A stretch of 64,000 nucleotides of DNA from Ophiocordyceps camponoti-saundersi (nom. inval.) (lineage: Eukaryota; Ascomycota; Sordariomycetes; Hypocreales; Ophiocordycipitaceae), in assembly GCA_003339415.1 (NCBI GenBank), contig PDHQ01000007.1, positions 186,001 through 250,000 on the forward strand. Reading direction: 5' to 3'. The notes below the pieces were generated by a model. It made no database searches and had not been told where the DNA came from. It was given only the letters and a program-made list of their open reading frames with translations. The position numbers and the translations under genes are program-made. Every line of letters starts with the position of its first letter. Within the stretch, counting starts at the first letter, position 1. Of the stretch, positions 53,066 to 64,000 are shown piece after piece.

Positions 53066-54989
53066 TTAACGCAGCGAGAAGCCCTTCCGCTTCCCCTCCT
53101 TCTCCAGCGGCCGCCCGCTCTCAATGCGCGTCTTCTTATCCTCGAGCTCCATGCGCTGGCGCTCGAGCTGCTCCTTCATCTCCCTGTGCCGGGCATACAG
53201 TTCTTCCTCCGACTGCTTGAGCTTGCTCTCTTTCTCCGCGACCTTTTGTTGGAAGACCATCTTCATCTCCGCCTCCATCTTGGCGAGCTTCTGCTCGTGC
53301 AAGGCGCGCTCCTCTTCTTGCTTAACCGCCGGGTTGACCTCCTTGAAGACGCTGGGATCCTGCGACACGCCCATGGCGATGAGCTTGTCAGTTCGGTAGT
53401 TTTCGTACAGGAGATTGTTGGTATGCTCCTTGAGCTCTTCCATGTGGGTCCGGATCAGCATCTGGCGGAGCTTGACGAAGTCGCAGTGCTCCTCGTTGTC
53501 GACCTCGATGGTTCCCCAGGGGTATTCGCGTCCGCGAACCATGCGTCCGTCGGCCGTCTTGATCTCGTTGGTGGCTCCGACGACGGCGAAAGGGACCTTG
53601 GACATTATCTCGTTGTTCTCCGCAATCGTCTCCTCATCATCGAGTTCGTACCGCGGGCCTTCGAAGATTTGAATGCCGTGATACTTAATGTCTGACAAAA
53701 TCTATGCATCTCGTTAGCCGGCGTTTACTTTCTGTGGTCTAGCCAGGGCGTAGTGACTTACTCTGGCCTTGAAGTTCATGATTTCTTCGTCCGTAAGTGT
53801 ATCCGACTTAGCGATGACGGGAATAAGGTTGACCTTGGTATGAAGTCGTCGCATAACCTCGATGTCGAGTGGCTTGAGAGAATGGCCCGTGGGCTGAATG
53901 AAGAAGACGCAGGCGTGAATTCGGTTGTCGACAATGTTCATGCGGTTCACCTTGTTTTCAGCGTCCAGGTAGGCATCGAAGCGCTGCTCAATGTTGTCGA
54001 CGATCGGACGCCACGACTCATCGTTGTTAACGAAGTCGCCGAATCCGGGAGTGTCGACAACCGTCAGGCGAAGGCGTACGCCGGCCTCTTCGATGTCGGC
54101 ACTGATGGACTGGATCATCACGGTCTTGGGGATGATGTCGAGGCTCGGGCCCTTGCGCTCCTTGGGGGGATACAAGGAGGTATTGAAGAGCGTGTTGACA
54201 AGGGTCGACTTGCCGAGGCCAGATTCGCCTGCCGCAGAGGGTCAGCATCGAGTTGCTACCGAGATAAAATGGTATCTGGAAACTCACCAACGACCATAAC
54301 GTTGAAGTTGAAGCCTTTGCGAACACTTTTGCGGTGCCACTGATTGGGCAGGTTGGCAAAACCGACATAGCCCGTCAATTTCCTTCGGACGATGTTCCTG
54401 TTGTCTGTGATGGGACTAGGCAGCACTGAGAGAGAAAAAAGGTCAACAATCACCGCCCACATTCAGTTAGACGAAGTGAGGCTTGCCGTTGGGAGGGGGC
54501 GGGGGGGCCATCGGCATTGCCGGGGGGGACTCGGCTCCGTTGGATGCTATCGGTGAGAGACGTCAGCAACAGGTTCAAAAGCAGATCCAAAGTCGGCACA
54601 GCTAATAATATGTTTCAGGCAGAACAGGCAGGCAGGCAGAGGCAGATGAGAAACTGCTGACAGGTCACACGGTCGACATGACGGTCCGCAACACTCCCGG
54701 CACTATCGAAAGTGTCAAGCATAGCCAACCGGTCCAAGTCAGATGGGACAGGTTGGCCAGCATAGAGCTCGTCGTACGACATTGGATTCAAGGGATCCAG
54801 CCTTGGGGGATCTTCCACATCCAGCATGCTGCGGTAGTGACGAGTCGACGCCGTGAGTGAGGTAGCAACTAGGTCCGACCTCGGTCGTTGGCTACTGCTA
54901 TCCTGAACAATTGGCAGACTGCTGGTCCTCCTGGATGGTAGCGGATGCGCCGCGGCAATCGAAGAACGGCTGGAGGCAGGCAAGGACAT
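53066..54989 (-). CDS. CDC3: Septin, CDC3/AspB type
   Basis: Five exons, 54989-54671, 54546-54487, 54425-54288, 54228-53762 and 53701-53066, give 539 residues. The GTPase core is unambiguous: [21 protein letters not shown]-loop GESGLGKST (completed by the 59-bp intron), [12 protein letters not shown] and [12 protein letters not shown]; the septin-unique element and a C-terminal coiled coil ([20 protein letters not shown] onward) follow, ending GKRKGFSLR. The sequence resembles Aspergillus AspB. The N-terminus is inferred: exon 1 (from ATG 54989) gives a Ser-rich, disordered ~106 residues and exon 2 a Pro-rich run ([10 protein letters not shown]). The donor of intron 2 is the only phase-compatible choice and is GC (GCAAGC). 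Role: filament formation at septa and hyphal branches. Confidence 0.88.
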
Positions 54990-55683
54990 TTTTGATTCGT
55001 CAGGCGGGATCCGCTGGTATTGCGAGCTGGTGACCGGGCGTCGAAGGTTGTTGAACGACGATGATAGCGGTTGCAAATGTGACGGATGTTTCCGGGACCA
55101 AAAAAGGGGGGAGGACACAGTTGAAGCAATCCAAGACAAGTTAGATGGCGAAGAAGCGATGTCGTCGTGATGTCGAATTGTGCAGCAATGGCCAAGCGAA
55201 GGAGCGCAATCGCTTTTTGTAGGAGGTCGGACGAAGTCCAGGCAGCGAATGCCCTGTCCAATGTCTCCCTCCCTCCCTCTCTCTCTCTTTTCTCTCTCTC
55301 TCTGCCTCTGCCTGCCAAGGTGCGTGCGTGCGCCGCCAACATTGAAGGGGAAAGAATCATCTTACCCATATCGATGAATAAAGAACGGGCGACCGGTCCT
55401 TAATGAATGGTATCGGGAAGGACGGGGTCTAGCATATAGCAGTCAGTCGCGATGTCGAAATCAAGTAACGCGGCGTCGAGCTCGGCCGCAAGAGGTGTCG
55501 GGCATGTGACAGAGGAGAATCGACGAGGGCACGTTCAACAAGCACCCAGCATGTACGTCGGGAGCAGGCTCGGCTCACGAAGCAAGACGCCAATCGCGGT
55601 CGGGAGAAGGAAGGAAAGCGAACGAAGACTCCGGGGCAGAGCAAGTCAAGGCACGCAGTCAAAACGTACCAACGGGGAGGGGA

Positions 55684-55686
<3 letters not shown>

Positions 55687-55753
<67 letters not shown>

Positions 55754-55982
55754 GGAGGGCGAGTCCTGCGACGACGGGGGAGACGAAAGGACGCGTGTCG
55801 AAGGAATCGAGGAGAGGGCGCACGAGGAGAACAAGTGGCCGCGAATCGTCGACAGGCAAGCCAAGAGCTGCTGGCTGGCGGTCGACGAGATGGAAGTAGC
55901 AGCTGATGGAAAAGAAGGACACGAAGAGGAAGTGAAGTGAGGTCGAGGATGTGGTCAAAGAAGGGGAAAATTGGGGAGGGAA

Positions 55983-56053
<71 letters not shown>
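55687..56053. repeat. two long poly-G tracts flanking ~230 bp of normal sequence
   Basis: Uninterrupted G runs of about 65 bases each, at 55687-55752 and 55987-56053. They create poly-Gly and poly-Pro ORFs in every frame. Runs this long and pure are unusual and may be base-calling artefacts; unlike the 41.4 kb block, I see no duplicated flank. Confidence 0.75.
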
Positions 56054-57707
56054 CGTGTGCGGGCGCGGGAGAGAGAGGTGCTGTGGAAAGGAATTTCTGT
56101 GCTGGCCGCAACGCCGGCAGAGGGCAGCCCCGAAGGCACGCCACGAACCTGCCTTGTAGGTGTAGATACCTGCTGACATGAGGAGAGTACAGCCATGGCG
56201 GCCGGGAAGCACCAAGATTCTCGGGTCTTCACCGCCGGGGTAGAGGTATAGGTACTGCATCTCGTGGCTTTGTGGACCCAGCGACGCTTGCCAGCGGGCA
56301 GCTACAGTGCCCAGCATGCCACCGCCAGGGCTTCAGTGCTGCCCAAGCCTGCCCGGGGAAGTACCCGCATGTATCCTGTACCGTGCGCCCTGAACGAAGG
56401 GTCCTCCTCTTTCCCCCCCTTATACGGCGCGAACTCGGCCGCTCGGAGAGTGTTGCAACTACGTGAACTGCAGCTCGTGCCTGCTGCAGCGCTCCTTCGA
56501 GCTTTTCCATCCATCGATGCAAACCGACGTCAGATTCCTCCTCCCCGGCTGAAGGCCTGTCTGCCGGGGTCGGTGTCATCCATCGTCGGCGCGGCAGCTG
56601 CTCACGTGCCCTGATGTAGGTACGAGAGGGAGTCGTACCCAGTGTCGCTGGCATCCATCCATTGGACTGCGGCAAAAGGGGGTTCACGAGACGCTAAGCC
56701 GTAGTTGGCTTAGCTCTGGAGAAGCAGCGGGCAATGCCATGCCTCAAGGTCCCAGTGGGCTGCTGCGTGTGGCTCCTCCAGCGTCGTGGCTCGTCTGGTC
56801 ACTACCTGCCTAACCGCCTACGAGTGCTAGAATGTACGTGGTTACGCCATGGTAGAAATGGTAGGGAAGGGGGGTGGGCGTTGCTCTTGAATTCGATGAA
56901 TGATTGCTACCTGGAAGAAAGGCAATAGCACCTTTCTTCTAGCGGCGGCGGAAAGTGTGAGATGAAAATGGAGAGGGGGAGAGGGTGAAAAGGGGCCAGG
57001 CCTTTACTAGCGGACGTCGAGGCAAGGGCACCACCACTACCACCACCACCACCATCTCCCCATGGGCCCATGGCCGAGAGGAGTGGGTGTGTAGGACCTA
57101 ATCCTGAGGTTGAGTGTGTGTATGTACCTACGAGGTACCAGCTACTGGGCGGGAGCGCAGTGCAATGTCAAGACAGACAGCGAAGATGAAACGCGTCCTT
57201 GTCCAATGGCGCCTCGAGAATTCTCCCTAGGTAATTACAACGGTTGCCTCCTCTCGTCATCTGGTCACGCGGCGGCGGCGGCCTTTGATCCCCTGTTTCG
57301 TGGTTGCGTAATAAACGTCGAGCTCGCATCGCAAAGGTGACGAACCCTCTGTATTACTCGATGTTGCAGCAGCAATGTCATTCATTACCTAGGCACTATC
57401 CAAGATCCCGTCATAACTCGTACCAAGATGGGCAGCCCATGCCATGCAAGGCACAACTTTTCTGTTTGTGCCATGTGCTACTACATGCTCATCCAGCTTC
57501 CAAGCAATCAACGGCATCTATAGGGTAGGAGTCTGTTCGGCAGCAAAGAGTTGGCGGGATTCCAATGTTTCAACTGATCCGTCGGCCGGCTTCGCTCATC
57601 ATCTCGGAACAAATTGCGATCTCTCATGTCTGTGCCTTTGAACCACATGGCTTCAGGCCTATTCGACCTAATCAGCCAACTTAGTACGAGCACTGTGCTA
57701 TTACTCC

Positions 57708-57740
57708 GAATAAGCAAGCAGACATTATACTTGCTTATTC
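57708..57740. repeat. perfect 11-bp inverted repeat with 11-bp loop
   Basis: GAATAAGCAAG at 57708-57718 is mirrored by CTTGCTTATTC at 57730-57740, with an 11-base spacer. It could form a hairpin, but there is no U-run as in a Pol III terminator and no flanking gene. Confidence 0.8.
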
Positions 57741-58129
57741 CTGGCTTAATTGTGCTGCGGTTTTCCTTTATCCGGTTCCAGTCTCACCCATTGAGGTTTC
57801 CGTTACCCCTATCAGACGCCCCCTATCAGACGCTGTCCGCACTCGCCTGGCAGACAAAGACATTGATACATTTCAGACGAGGCACTTCATAGAGACCGTA
57901 TCGTATTCAAGCTACATCTTTCAATCGAACGAACCTGTATATTGGTCCGTACCTACCTCCTAGTACTTACACATACCTGGTCGCTACCTACCTCCCATCT
58001 ATGATCTATCTTAGTTCTTATGCATGCATGTATGCACAGTGATAGGGCTCTTGGTAGGCCCTTGCAACCTCCCCCCTTTTTTTCCTTTTGCTATTTGCTG
58101 TCGTCTTCCTTAGTTTCTCTCGCCCTCAC

Positions 58130-58275
58130 CCTCGCTCTCTCTCATACACACCCTTATTCTCTCACGTTCTCTCACTCTCGTTCGCTCCCATTTTCTCTCT
58201 GTCTCTCTGTCTCTCTCTCTCTCTCTCACACACACTCTCTCTCACTCTCACACGCACGTAAACACTCTCTCCTTC
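58130..58275. repeat. CT-rich microsatellite tract
   Basis: About 145 bases of CTCTCT with CACA interruptions on the plus strand. It keeps a Ser/Leu-rich ORF open that is not a gene. Confidence 0.85.
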
Positions 58276-59272
58276 TCAATCTCTCCCAAACCCCCAACCC
58301 CTATTCTCCCCCCTTTTCCTCTCCCTACCTCGGTTCATCTCCCACTCCCATCTCCCTTCCTCGGCCGGACTCGGCCCCTTTCGTCCATGCATGCATGTAC
58401 TGCATCCGTACGGACGTATGTACTGTCCGTAGTAGTCCGTACGTACGAATACAATAACAGCAGCAGCAAAAAGCCTCCGAGACACTTGAGATGACACCTC
58501 GACCACCACTGTAGCAGGCATCCCCCCCCCCTTCCCCCCGCATATCCGTGGGTGAATACCTACATTGGTCTCGCAGTCCCGCCAGCATCCCTTTAGACTT
58601 TGGGGGCATTGCCTCTTTGGTTGTGTCCCTCCCGTCGGCTCGCTCCATCGGGAAAATGTTCGGCCCCTGTCTCGTCCGTGAAGAATCAACACCTGCAGGT
58701 TGCTCTCACGTGTGTATTCTCGCATGCTGTGCGGAATGCCTACCTACCTACTGCGGTCTGCCCGAATACAGTTAGTTGTCTTCTCACGCCAGGACGCCAG
58801 GAGAAAACGACTAGACGAGAAGCCAAGTGGCGGCCTGATGCCTCCTTCTGTGGCTGCTGCAATACGACGCCGTTGCTCGTGTTGCAGCCACTTTTTGCGT
58901 GCTCTAGCTCACAATAACAATTGGTACAATGGCATAAACGCCGTTGAGAGATCGCCTGCAGGCTGTAGGGATGCAGTAGGCGGTATCATGTCGGTATACC
59001 ACTTTGACAACCCATACATACATACAATTACTGCGTACATACAGGTCCCCTGCTTCACCTAGCCCGGTGACCGAGACCTCTCGAGTCCCGGAAAGTCATC
59101 ATACATCGTTTTCCGCCGTTGCCCCAAATGTTCCTATGTACGTAGAGGGGCGAAATAGAAGCGACAGTGACAAAAGGCACAAAGGCTCATACCAAGATCT
59201 AGGCTGGAGTGTCATCATCGGAGCGTCATCATCGGGACGAATTGCATCCCCTTCCTCTCACCGAGTTGATTG

Positions 59273-60633
<1,361 letters not shown>

Positions 60634-61025
60634 ATCGATTGTGATCCGTACCGCCCGGCGCAGCTTGTCCTTGTCGGTCGAAAGCGACGCCTTTTTCGCT
60701 GACGAGGCTACAGTTGACCCGTCAGATCATCGGCTGTGCGGGCCGATGCCGGTTCCGTCTTTGAATAGCCGCTGGTTTAAAGGGGTGCACGCTGAATGGG
60801 TCAAGCCTAGCCTGGCCAATTAGCTGCGACGTATTCGAATTCTTTCAGTGTCGAGTGGCAACGAAGCAAAAGAAAGAGTTGAGTGATGCATCACGTGATA
60901 ACGTGATATCGACCGCGATCTCTGTCGTTCGCGGGGCGCGTCTCGTCGATACGCCCGGCAAAGACAACGGCGCGGTCCATCGTCATGCTTGGCTGCAGAC
61001 GTAGCATCTCCGGGCTTCAGGCAAC
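60634..61025. promoter_or_regulatory. shared divergent promoter region HEM15/Ku70
   Basis: 392 bp between start codons. It contains a near-palindromic ATCACGTGATAACGTGAT at 60890-60907, with a CACGTG E-box, which could be bound by a bHLH-type factor (inference). Confidence 0.5.
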
Positions 61026-63074
61026 ATGGGAGACGCCATTCAAAACTGGAGGAGAGATGAGGACGACGAGGATGAGCAGGAAATCGACGAGACTGTGAGC
61101 GCCCCGATGAAACAACCTCATGCGCTGAGCTGACAGCATGGTTAGAGCTTCAAGGCGCAGAAGGATGCATTACTCATAGCGATAGAGGTCAACTCGCTCA
61201 TGCTGACGCCGCAGCCGCATTCGGACGATAAGAAGGCGGATCATGATAGCCCACTTCAAGCAGCTCTGAAATGTGCCCAACACTTGATGCAACAGCGCAT
61301 CATCTCCAACCCCAAGGATATGATGGGCATCCTCTTCTTCGGGACCAAGGACTCCAAGTTTCACTCTTCTGGAGATGCTCAAGGCGGTCTCGGCTATCCG
61401 AACTGCTATGTCTTCACAGACCTAGATATCCCCGCGGCAGAAGATGTGAAGGCAGTCAGAAGTCTGGTTGAAGGCGGCGAGGATGAGGGAGACATACTGA
61501 AACCGTCGAGTGACAATGTCTCGATGGCCAATGTTCTCTTCTGTGCGAACCAGATATTCACCACCAAGGCCGCCAATTTCGACAGTCGGCGCCTATTCGT
61601 CATTACCAACAACGACGATCCTCACTCTTCAGACAGAACGGCCGCCTCGGCTGCAGCAGTTCGCGCCAAGGATCTGTATGATCTGGGCGTTTCCATCGAC
61701 CTCTTCCCTATCGCTTGTGGCGACTCCAAATTTGACCTTGCCAAGTTCTACGACGTACGTACCAATGCATACCTGCGCTACCTTGAATATGCTTACACGA
61801 ATTGGTAGGACATTGTTTATGGGGCTGCCCTATCAGAGTCCGATGGTTTGGCCGTTCCGATTTCTCGGTCAGGGGATGGATTGACGTTGCTCAATTCTCT
61901 CATCTCCAACATCAACTCTAAACAGACCCCGAAGCGGGCACTTTTCTCCAACCTTCCCCTGGAGATTGCCCCAAATCTCCGCATCTCCGTCAAGGGCTTC
62001 AACGTGCTGCACCGTCAAACGCCGGCGCGGACTTGCTACGTCTGGCTTGATGGAGAGAGGCCGCAGATTGCACTCGGAGAAACGACGAGACTCGCAGAAG
62101 ACAGCGCTCGGACGGTCAGCAAGAACGAAATCAAGAAGGCTTACAAGTTTGGCGGAGAGTTTGTCTACTTCACACCGGAGGAGCAAAAGACACTCCGAGA
62201 CTTCGGCCCCCCGGTCATTCGCATTCTAGGGTTCAAGCCTCGCTCTTCGGTGCCTTTTGAGGCGAGTGTGAAGAAGTCGACATTTATCTATCCAAGCGAA
62301 GCGGATTTTGTCGGCTCAACTCGCGTTTTCAGTGCGTTGTGGCAGAAGCTACGTCGTGACGACAAGGTTGCCATGGCGTGGTGCATTGTGCGTGGCAATG
62401 CCCAACCGATACTTGCCGCCATTGTTCCGTCCAAGGAGCGGGCGGAAGAAGGATCTCCAACTCCGTATCTTCCCACCGGGCTCTGGATCTGCCCTCTCCC
62501 TTTCGCAGACGATGTTAGGGAGAACAGGCGGCCAGCAGAAGTCTGCCATAGCTCAGACGAGCTGAAGTCACGAATGAGAACGATAATACAACAGCTGCAA
62601 CTGCCGAAAGCCATGTACAACCCTGCCAAGTACCCGAATCCGGCGTTGCAATGGCACTACAAGATCCTGAAGGCCTTGGCCCTCGACGAAGAGGTACCAG
62701 AGAAGGCGGAAGACGCTACGGAGCCCAAGTACAAGGCCATTGGCAAGCGGGTGGGTGGTTATCTGGAGGAATGGTCTGAGAAGCTGGAAGAGGAAGCAGG
62801 GCTGGTTTCGAGCTCGCGAAGGCTGAAGCGCGAAGCGGACGACGATGCGTCCGGCCGTCCCGCGAAGAAGATGCGAGGGGATGCGGACAAGGGCAGCGGC
62901 TCGTCAATGACGCTGGCACAGCTCAAGACGGCCGTAGAGAGCGGCGGAATAGCCAAGATGACGGTCGCGCAGCTGAAGGACGTTGCGGCGGCTCGAGGAC
63001 TGAGTACTGCCGGGCGTAAGATGGAACTGGTGGAGAGGATTGAACAATGGGTTGAGAAGAATTGGCGAGGCTGA
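61026..63074 (+). CDS. KU70: ATP-dependent DNA helicase II subunit Ku70 (NHEJ)
   Basis: Three exons, 61026-61094, 61146-61754 and 61809-63074, give 647 residues. The N-terminal von Willebrand A domain begins [13 protein letters not shown] and includes [12 protein letters not shown] and [12 protein letters not shown]. The Ku core (about residues 265-490) contains [20 protein letters not shown] and [21 protein letters not shown] Ku C-terminal arm ([20 protein letters not shown]) precedes a nuclear-localisation-like [16 protein letters not shown] and a SAP domain ([20 protein letters not shown]). Role: with Ku80 it binds DNA ends, channels repair into non-homologous end joining and protects telomeres. 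The acidic N-terminus ([12 protein letters not shown]) is typical. Confidence 0.95.
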
Positions 63075-63529
63075 ATTAGGTACCTTTCCGCGAGAGAGAG
63101 GTATTTGAAGCCGGATTGGTATCCGTAGCCTGTAGATGTCTTATTAGGAGAAGGGTCTTCAAAGCGGCGATGCCCCCAGAGTAGTAGCGGTGGTAAAGAT
63201 GGTCGTTGATGAAAGTCAGTCACAGACACACACACAAGCAAGTGGCGCAGGCGCATGCGGTCAAGATCAACCGTATAGGCGCATATGCTGTGTAGATGAA
63301 TAATCCTCACCCGGATTATTCAACTCTCCACCATCCACCGCAAGAAAGAACCTGCGTCTCCGTCTTCCCGCGTTTTCCTCCCCGCCCACCAGCCTCAGCC
63401 CGTCTGTCCCAAGAACGCGCCAGAGTCACGGTCTGAAATTATTCATTGCTTCGCTCGGCCCGCCCCGCCGACGCGCGGCTTTGTGAGGAGCAGAAATCGG
63501 TGCTGTCGACGGGACTACCTCCAAAAGCC
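63075..63529. other. intergenic, 455 bp
   Basis: Ku70 3' flank and upstream of the last gene. An ACACACACA stretch lies near 63222-63235. No gene is visible. Confidence 0.5.
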
Positions 63530-64000
63530 ATGGCCGATTTCCTCGCCAGCTTCAATCTCGGCAGCGACGATGGCGCACAACAACCGCAGTCTGCCTGCGC
63601 GTCCATCGATGACCTGCAATTACGGCTGCAAGAACTCCTCCTCAGCAGCGGGACGACAGCAGAACGCGTCAATCACGTGTGCGCGAACCTCGAAATTTCA
63701 GCCAACGCGCAGCTTACCGTCAGTCTCTCGCCTGCAGAGAACAGCGTGCTGGAAGGCCTCAGCAACCTCGACCCATCCCTCGGCGGCCTGAACTCGTCGA
63801 GTGTCGCAGCCGACAACCAGGGCGAGCTCACGATGCGCAGCTTACGAGCGACAGATGCTCTGAAGAACCAGCCTGAAGATGATCCTGTGCTGCAAAGAGC
63901 TATCGCCAACCTCATCGTCTCTACTGTCAGCAACACTGACGGCAGCTCCTGGGCTATGGATGGCATGTCGCTCAGCGACGGGGGATGGAACTTTGCCTAC
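63530..64000 (+). CDS. 5' part of an unidentified gene (runs off window)
   Basis: From the ATG at 63530 the frame stays open to the last base, 157 codons. It begins MADFLASFNLGSDDGAQQPQ, then CASIDDLQLRLQELLLSSGT, AERVNHVCANLEISANAQLT, SVLEGLSNLDPSLGGLNSSS and ends SMDG-like, GGWNFAY. There is no signal peptide or TM helix; it looks like a soluble helical N-terminus rich in Leu, Ser and Asn. I do not recognise the family; a real gene is supported by open length, codon periodicity and a start just downstream of a promoter-sized gap. Introns may lie ahead. Confidence 0.65.
   Translation, partial: MADFLASFNLGSDDGAQQPQSACASIDDLQLRLQELLLSSGTTAERVNHVCANLEISANAQLTVSLSPAENSVLEGLSNLDPSLGGLNSSSVAADNQGELTMRSLRATDALKNQPEDDPVLQRAIANLIVSTVSNTDGSSWAMDGMSLSDGGWNFAY

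Larger units (their letters stand above)
54990..59272. other. 4.3 kb gene-poor region
   Basis: No convincing gene. It contains two poly-G tracts (55687-55752 and 55987-56053), a CT-rich tract at 58130-58275, TACCTACC-type motifs at 57948-57990 and 58739-58752, a two-copy CCCCTATCAGACG repeat near 57804-57832, and an 11-bp inverted repeat at 57708-57740. The septin promoter/5' UTR probably occupies the left end. Confidence 0.55.

Noticed and set aside
54288..54462. Septin start at ATG 54462 without intron
   Set aside because: It would add a hydrophobic leader unlike septins and ignore a good acceptor (CTCTCAG) and the in-phase upstream exons.
55429..56317. Poly-Pro/poly-Gly ORFs on both strands
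   Set aside because: They are created by the two poly-G tracts; unique parts show no domain.
58020..58457. Ser/Leu-rich ORF in the CT tract
   Set aside because: Microsatellite translation without domain or signal.

Overview
The window is 64 kb of nuclear DNA from a filamentous ascomycete. Genes carry short introns (about 50-125 bp) with GT..AG ends and CTGAC/CTAAC branch-like motifs. The gene set is fungal (GPI-anchored GH17 glucanase, NTE1, Zn2Cys6 regulator, septin CDC3/AspB, Ku70, fungal-type CLC and V-ATPase subunits), and intergenic DNA is scattered with TACCTA/TAGGTA and ATGT repeats that I associate with Sordariomycetes, perhaps Hypocreales (inference, low confidence). There is no operon structure, CRISPR, prophage or recognisable intact transposon. 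Most models below were built by joining open frames at splice sites that restore reading frame and family-conserved sequence.

Layout. 0-13 kb, mostly plus strand: 3' part of a GH17 cell-wall glucanase, a ZIP zinc transporter, a 2.5 kb microsatellite-rich gap, an arrestin-like protein, a TM9/EMP70 nonaspanin, and a group II PLP decarboxylase. 13-26 kb: lysophospholipase NTE1 head-to-head with GPN2, which meets POP5 tail-to-tail; a relic of a fungal membrane-protein gene; the fused molybdenum-cofactor gene cnxE; VMA16 head-to-head with TFIIA-gamma. 27-39 kb: a TMEM42-like membrane protein, a CLC chloride transporter, a Dpb3/CHRAC-type histone-fold protein, U2A' and VPS15. 39-49 kb: an unknown coiled-coil-like protein, a base-calling artefact with an N gap, an FMN-binding protein divergent from a Zn2Cys6 regulator, an orphan secreted/single-pass protein, a TatD-family protein (Scn1-like) and an unknown membrane-anchored protein. 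50-55 kb: SPC24, FIS1, septin CDC3. 55-59 kb: gene-poor DNA with two long poly-G runs. 59-64 kb: ferrochelatase head-to-head with Ku70, then the 5' part of an unknown gene.

How the genes fit together: this is mostly an ordinary housekeeping neighbourhood (membrane traffic, vacuolar acidification, heme and Moco synthesis, RNA processing, replication and repair, kinetochore, mitochondrial fission, septation). Genes are packed as alternating divergent and convergent pairs, with start-to-start gaps near 290-630 bp and stop-to-stop gaps as small as 10 bp. I see no biosynthetic cluster and no convincing undescribed multi-gene system. What deserves a second look is gene-structure oddities (inferred GC-AG introns, 16- and 19-base exons, stop-free 3n introns, a last exon carrying the TM9 sorting signal), the cysteine-rich ferrochelatase C-terminus, a few unknown proteins, and an assembly artefact at 41.3-41.7 kb that fakes repeats and ORFs.
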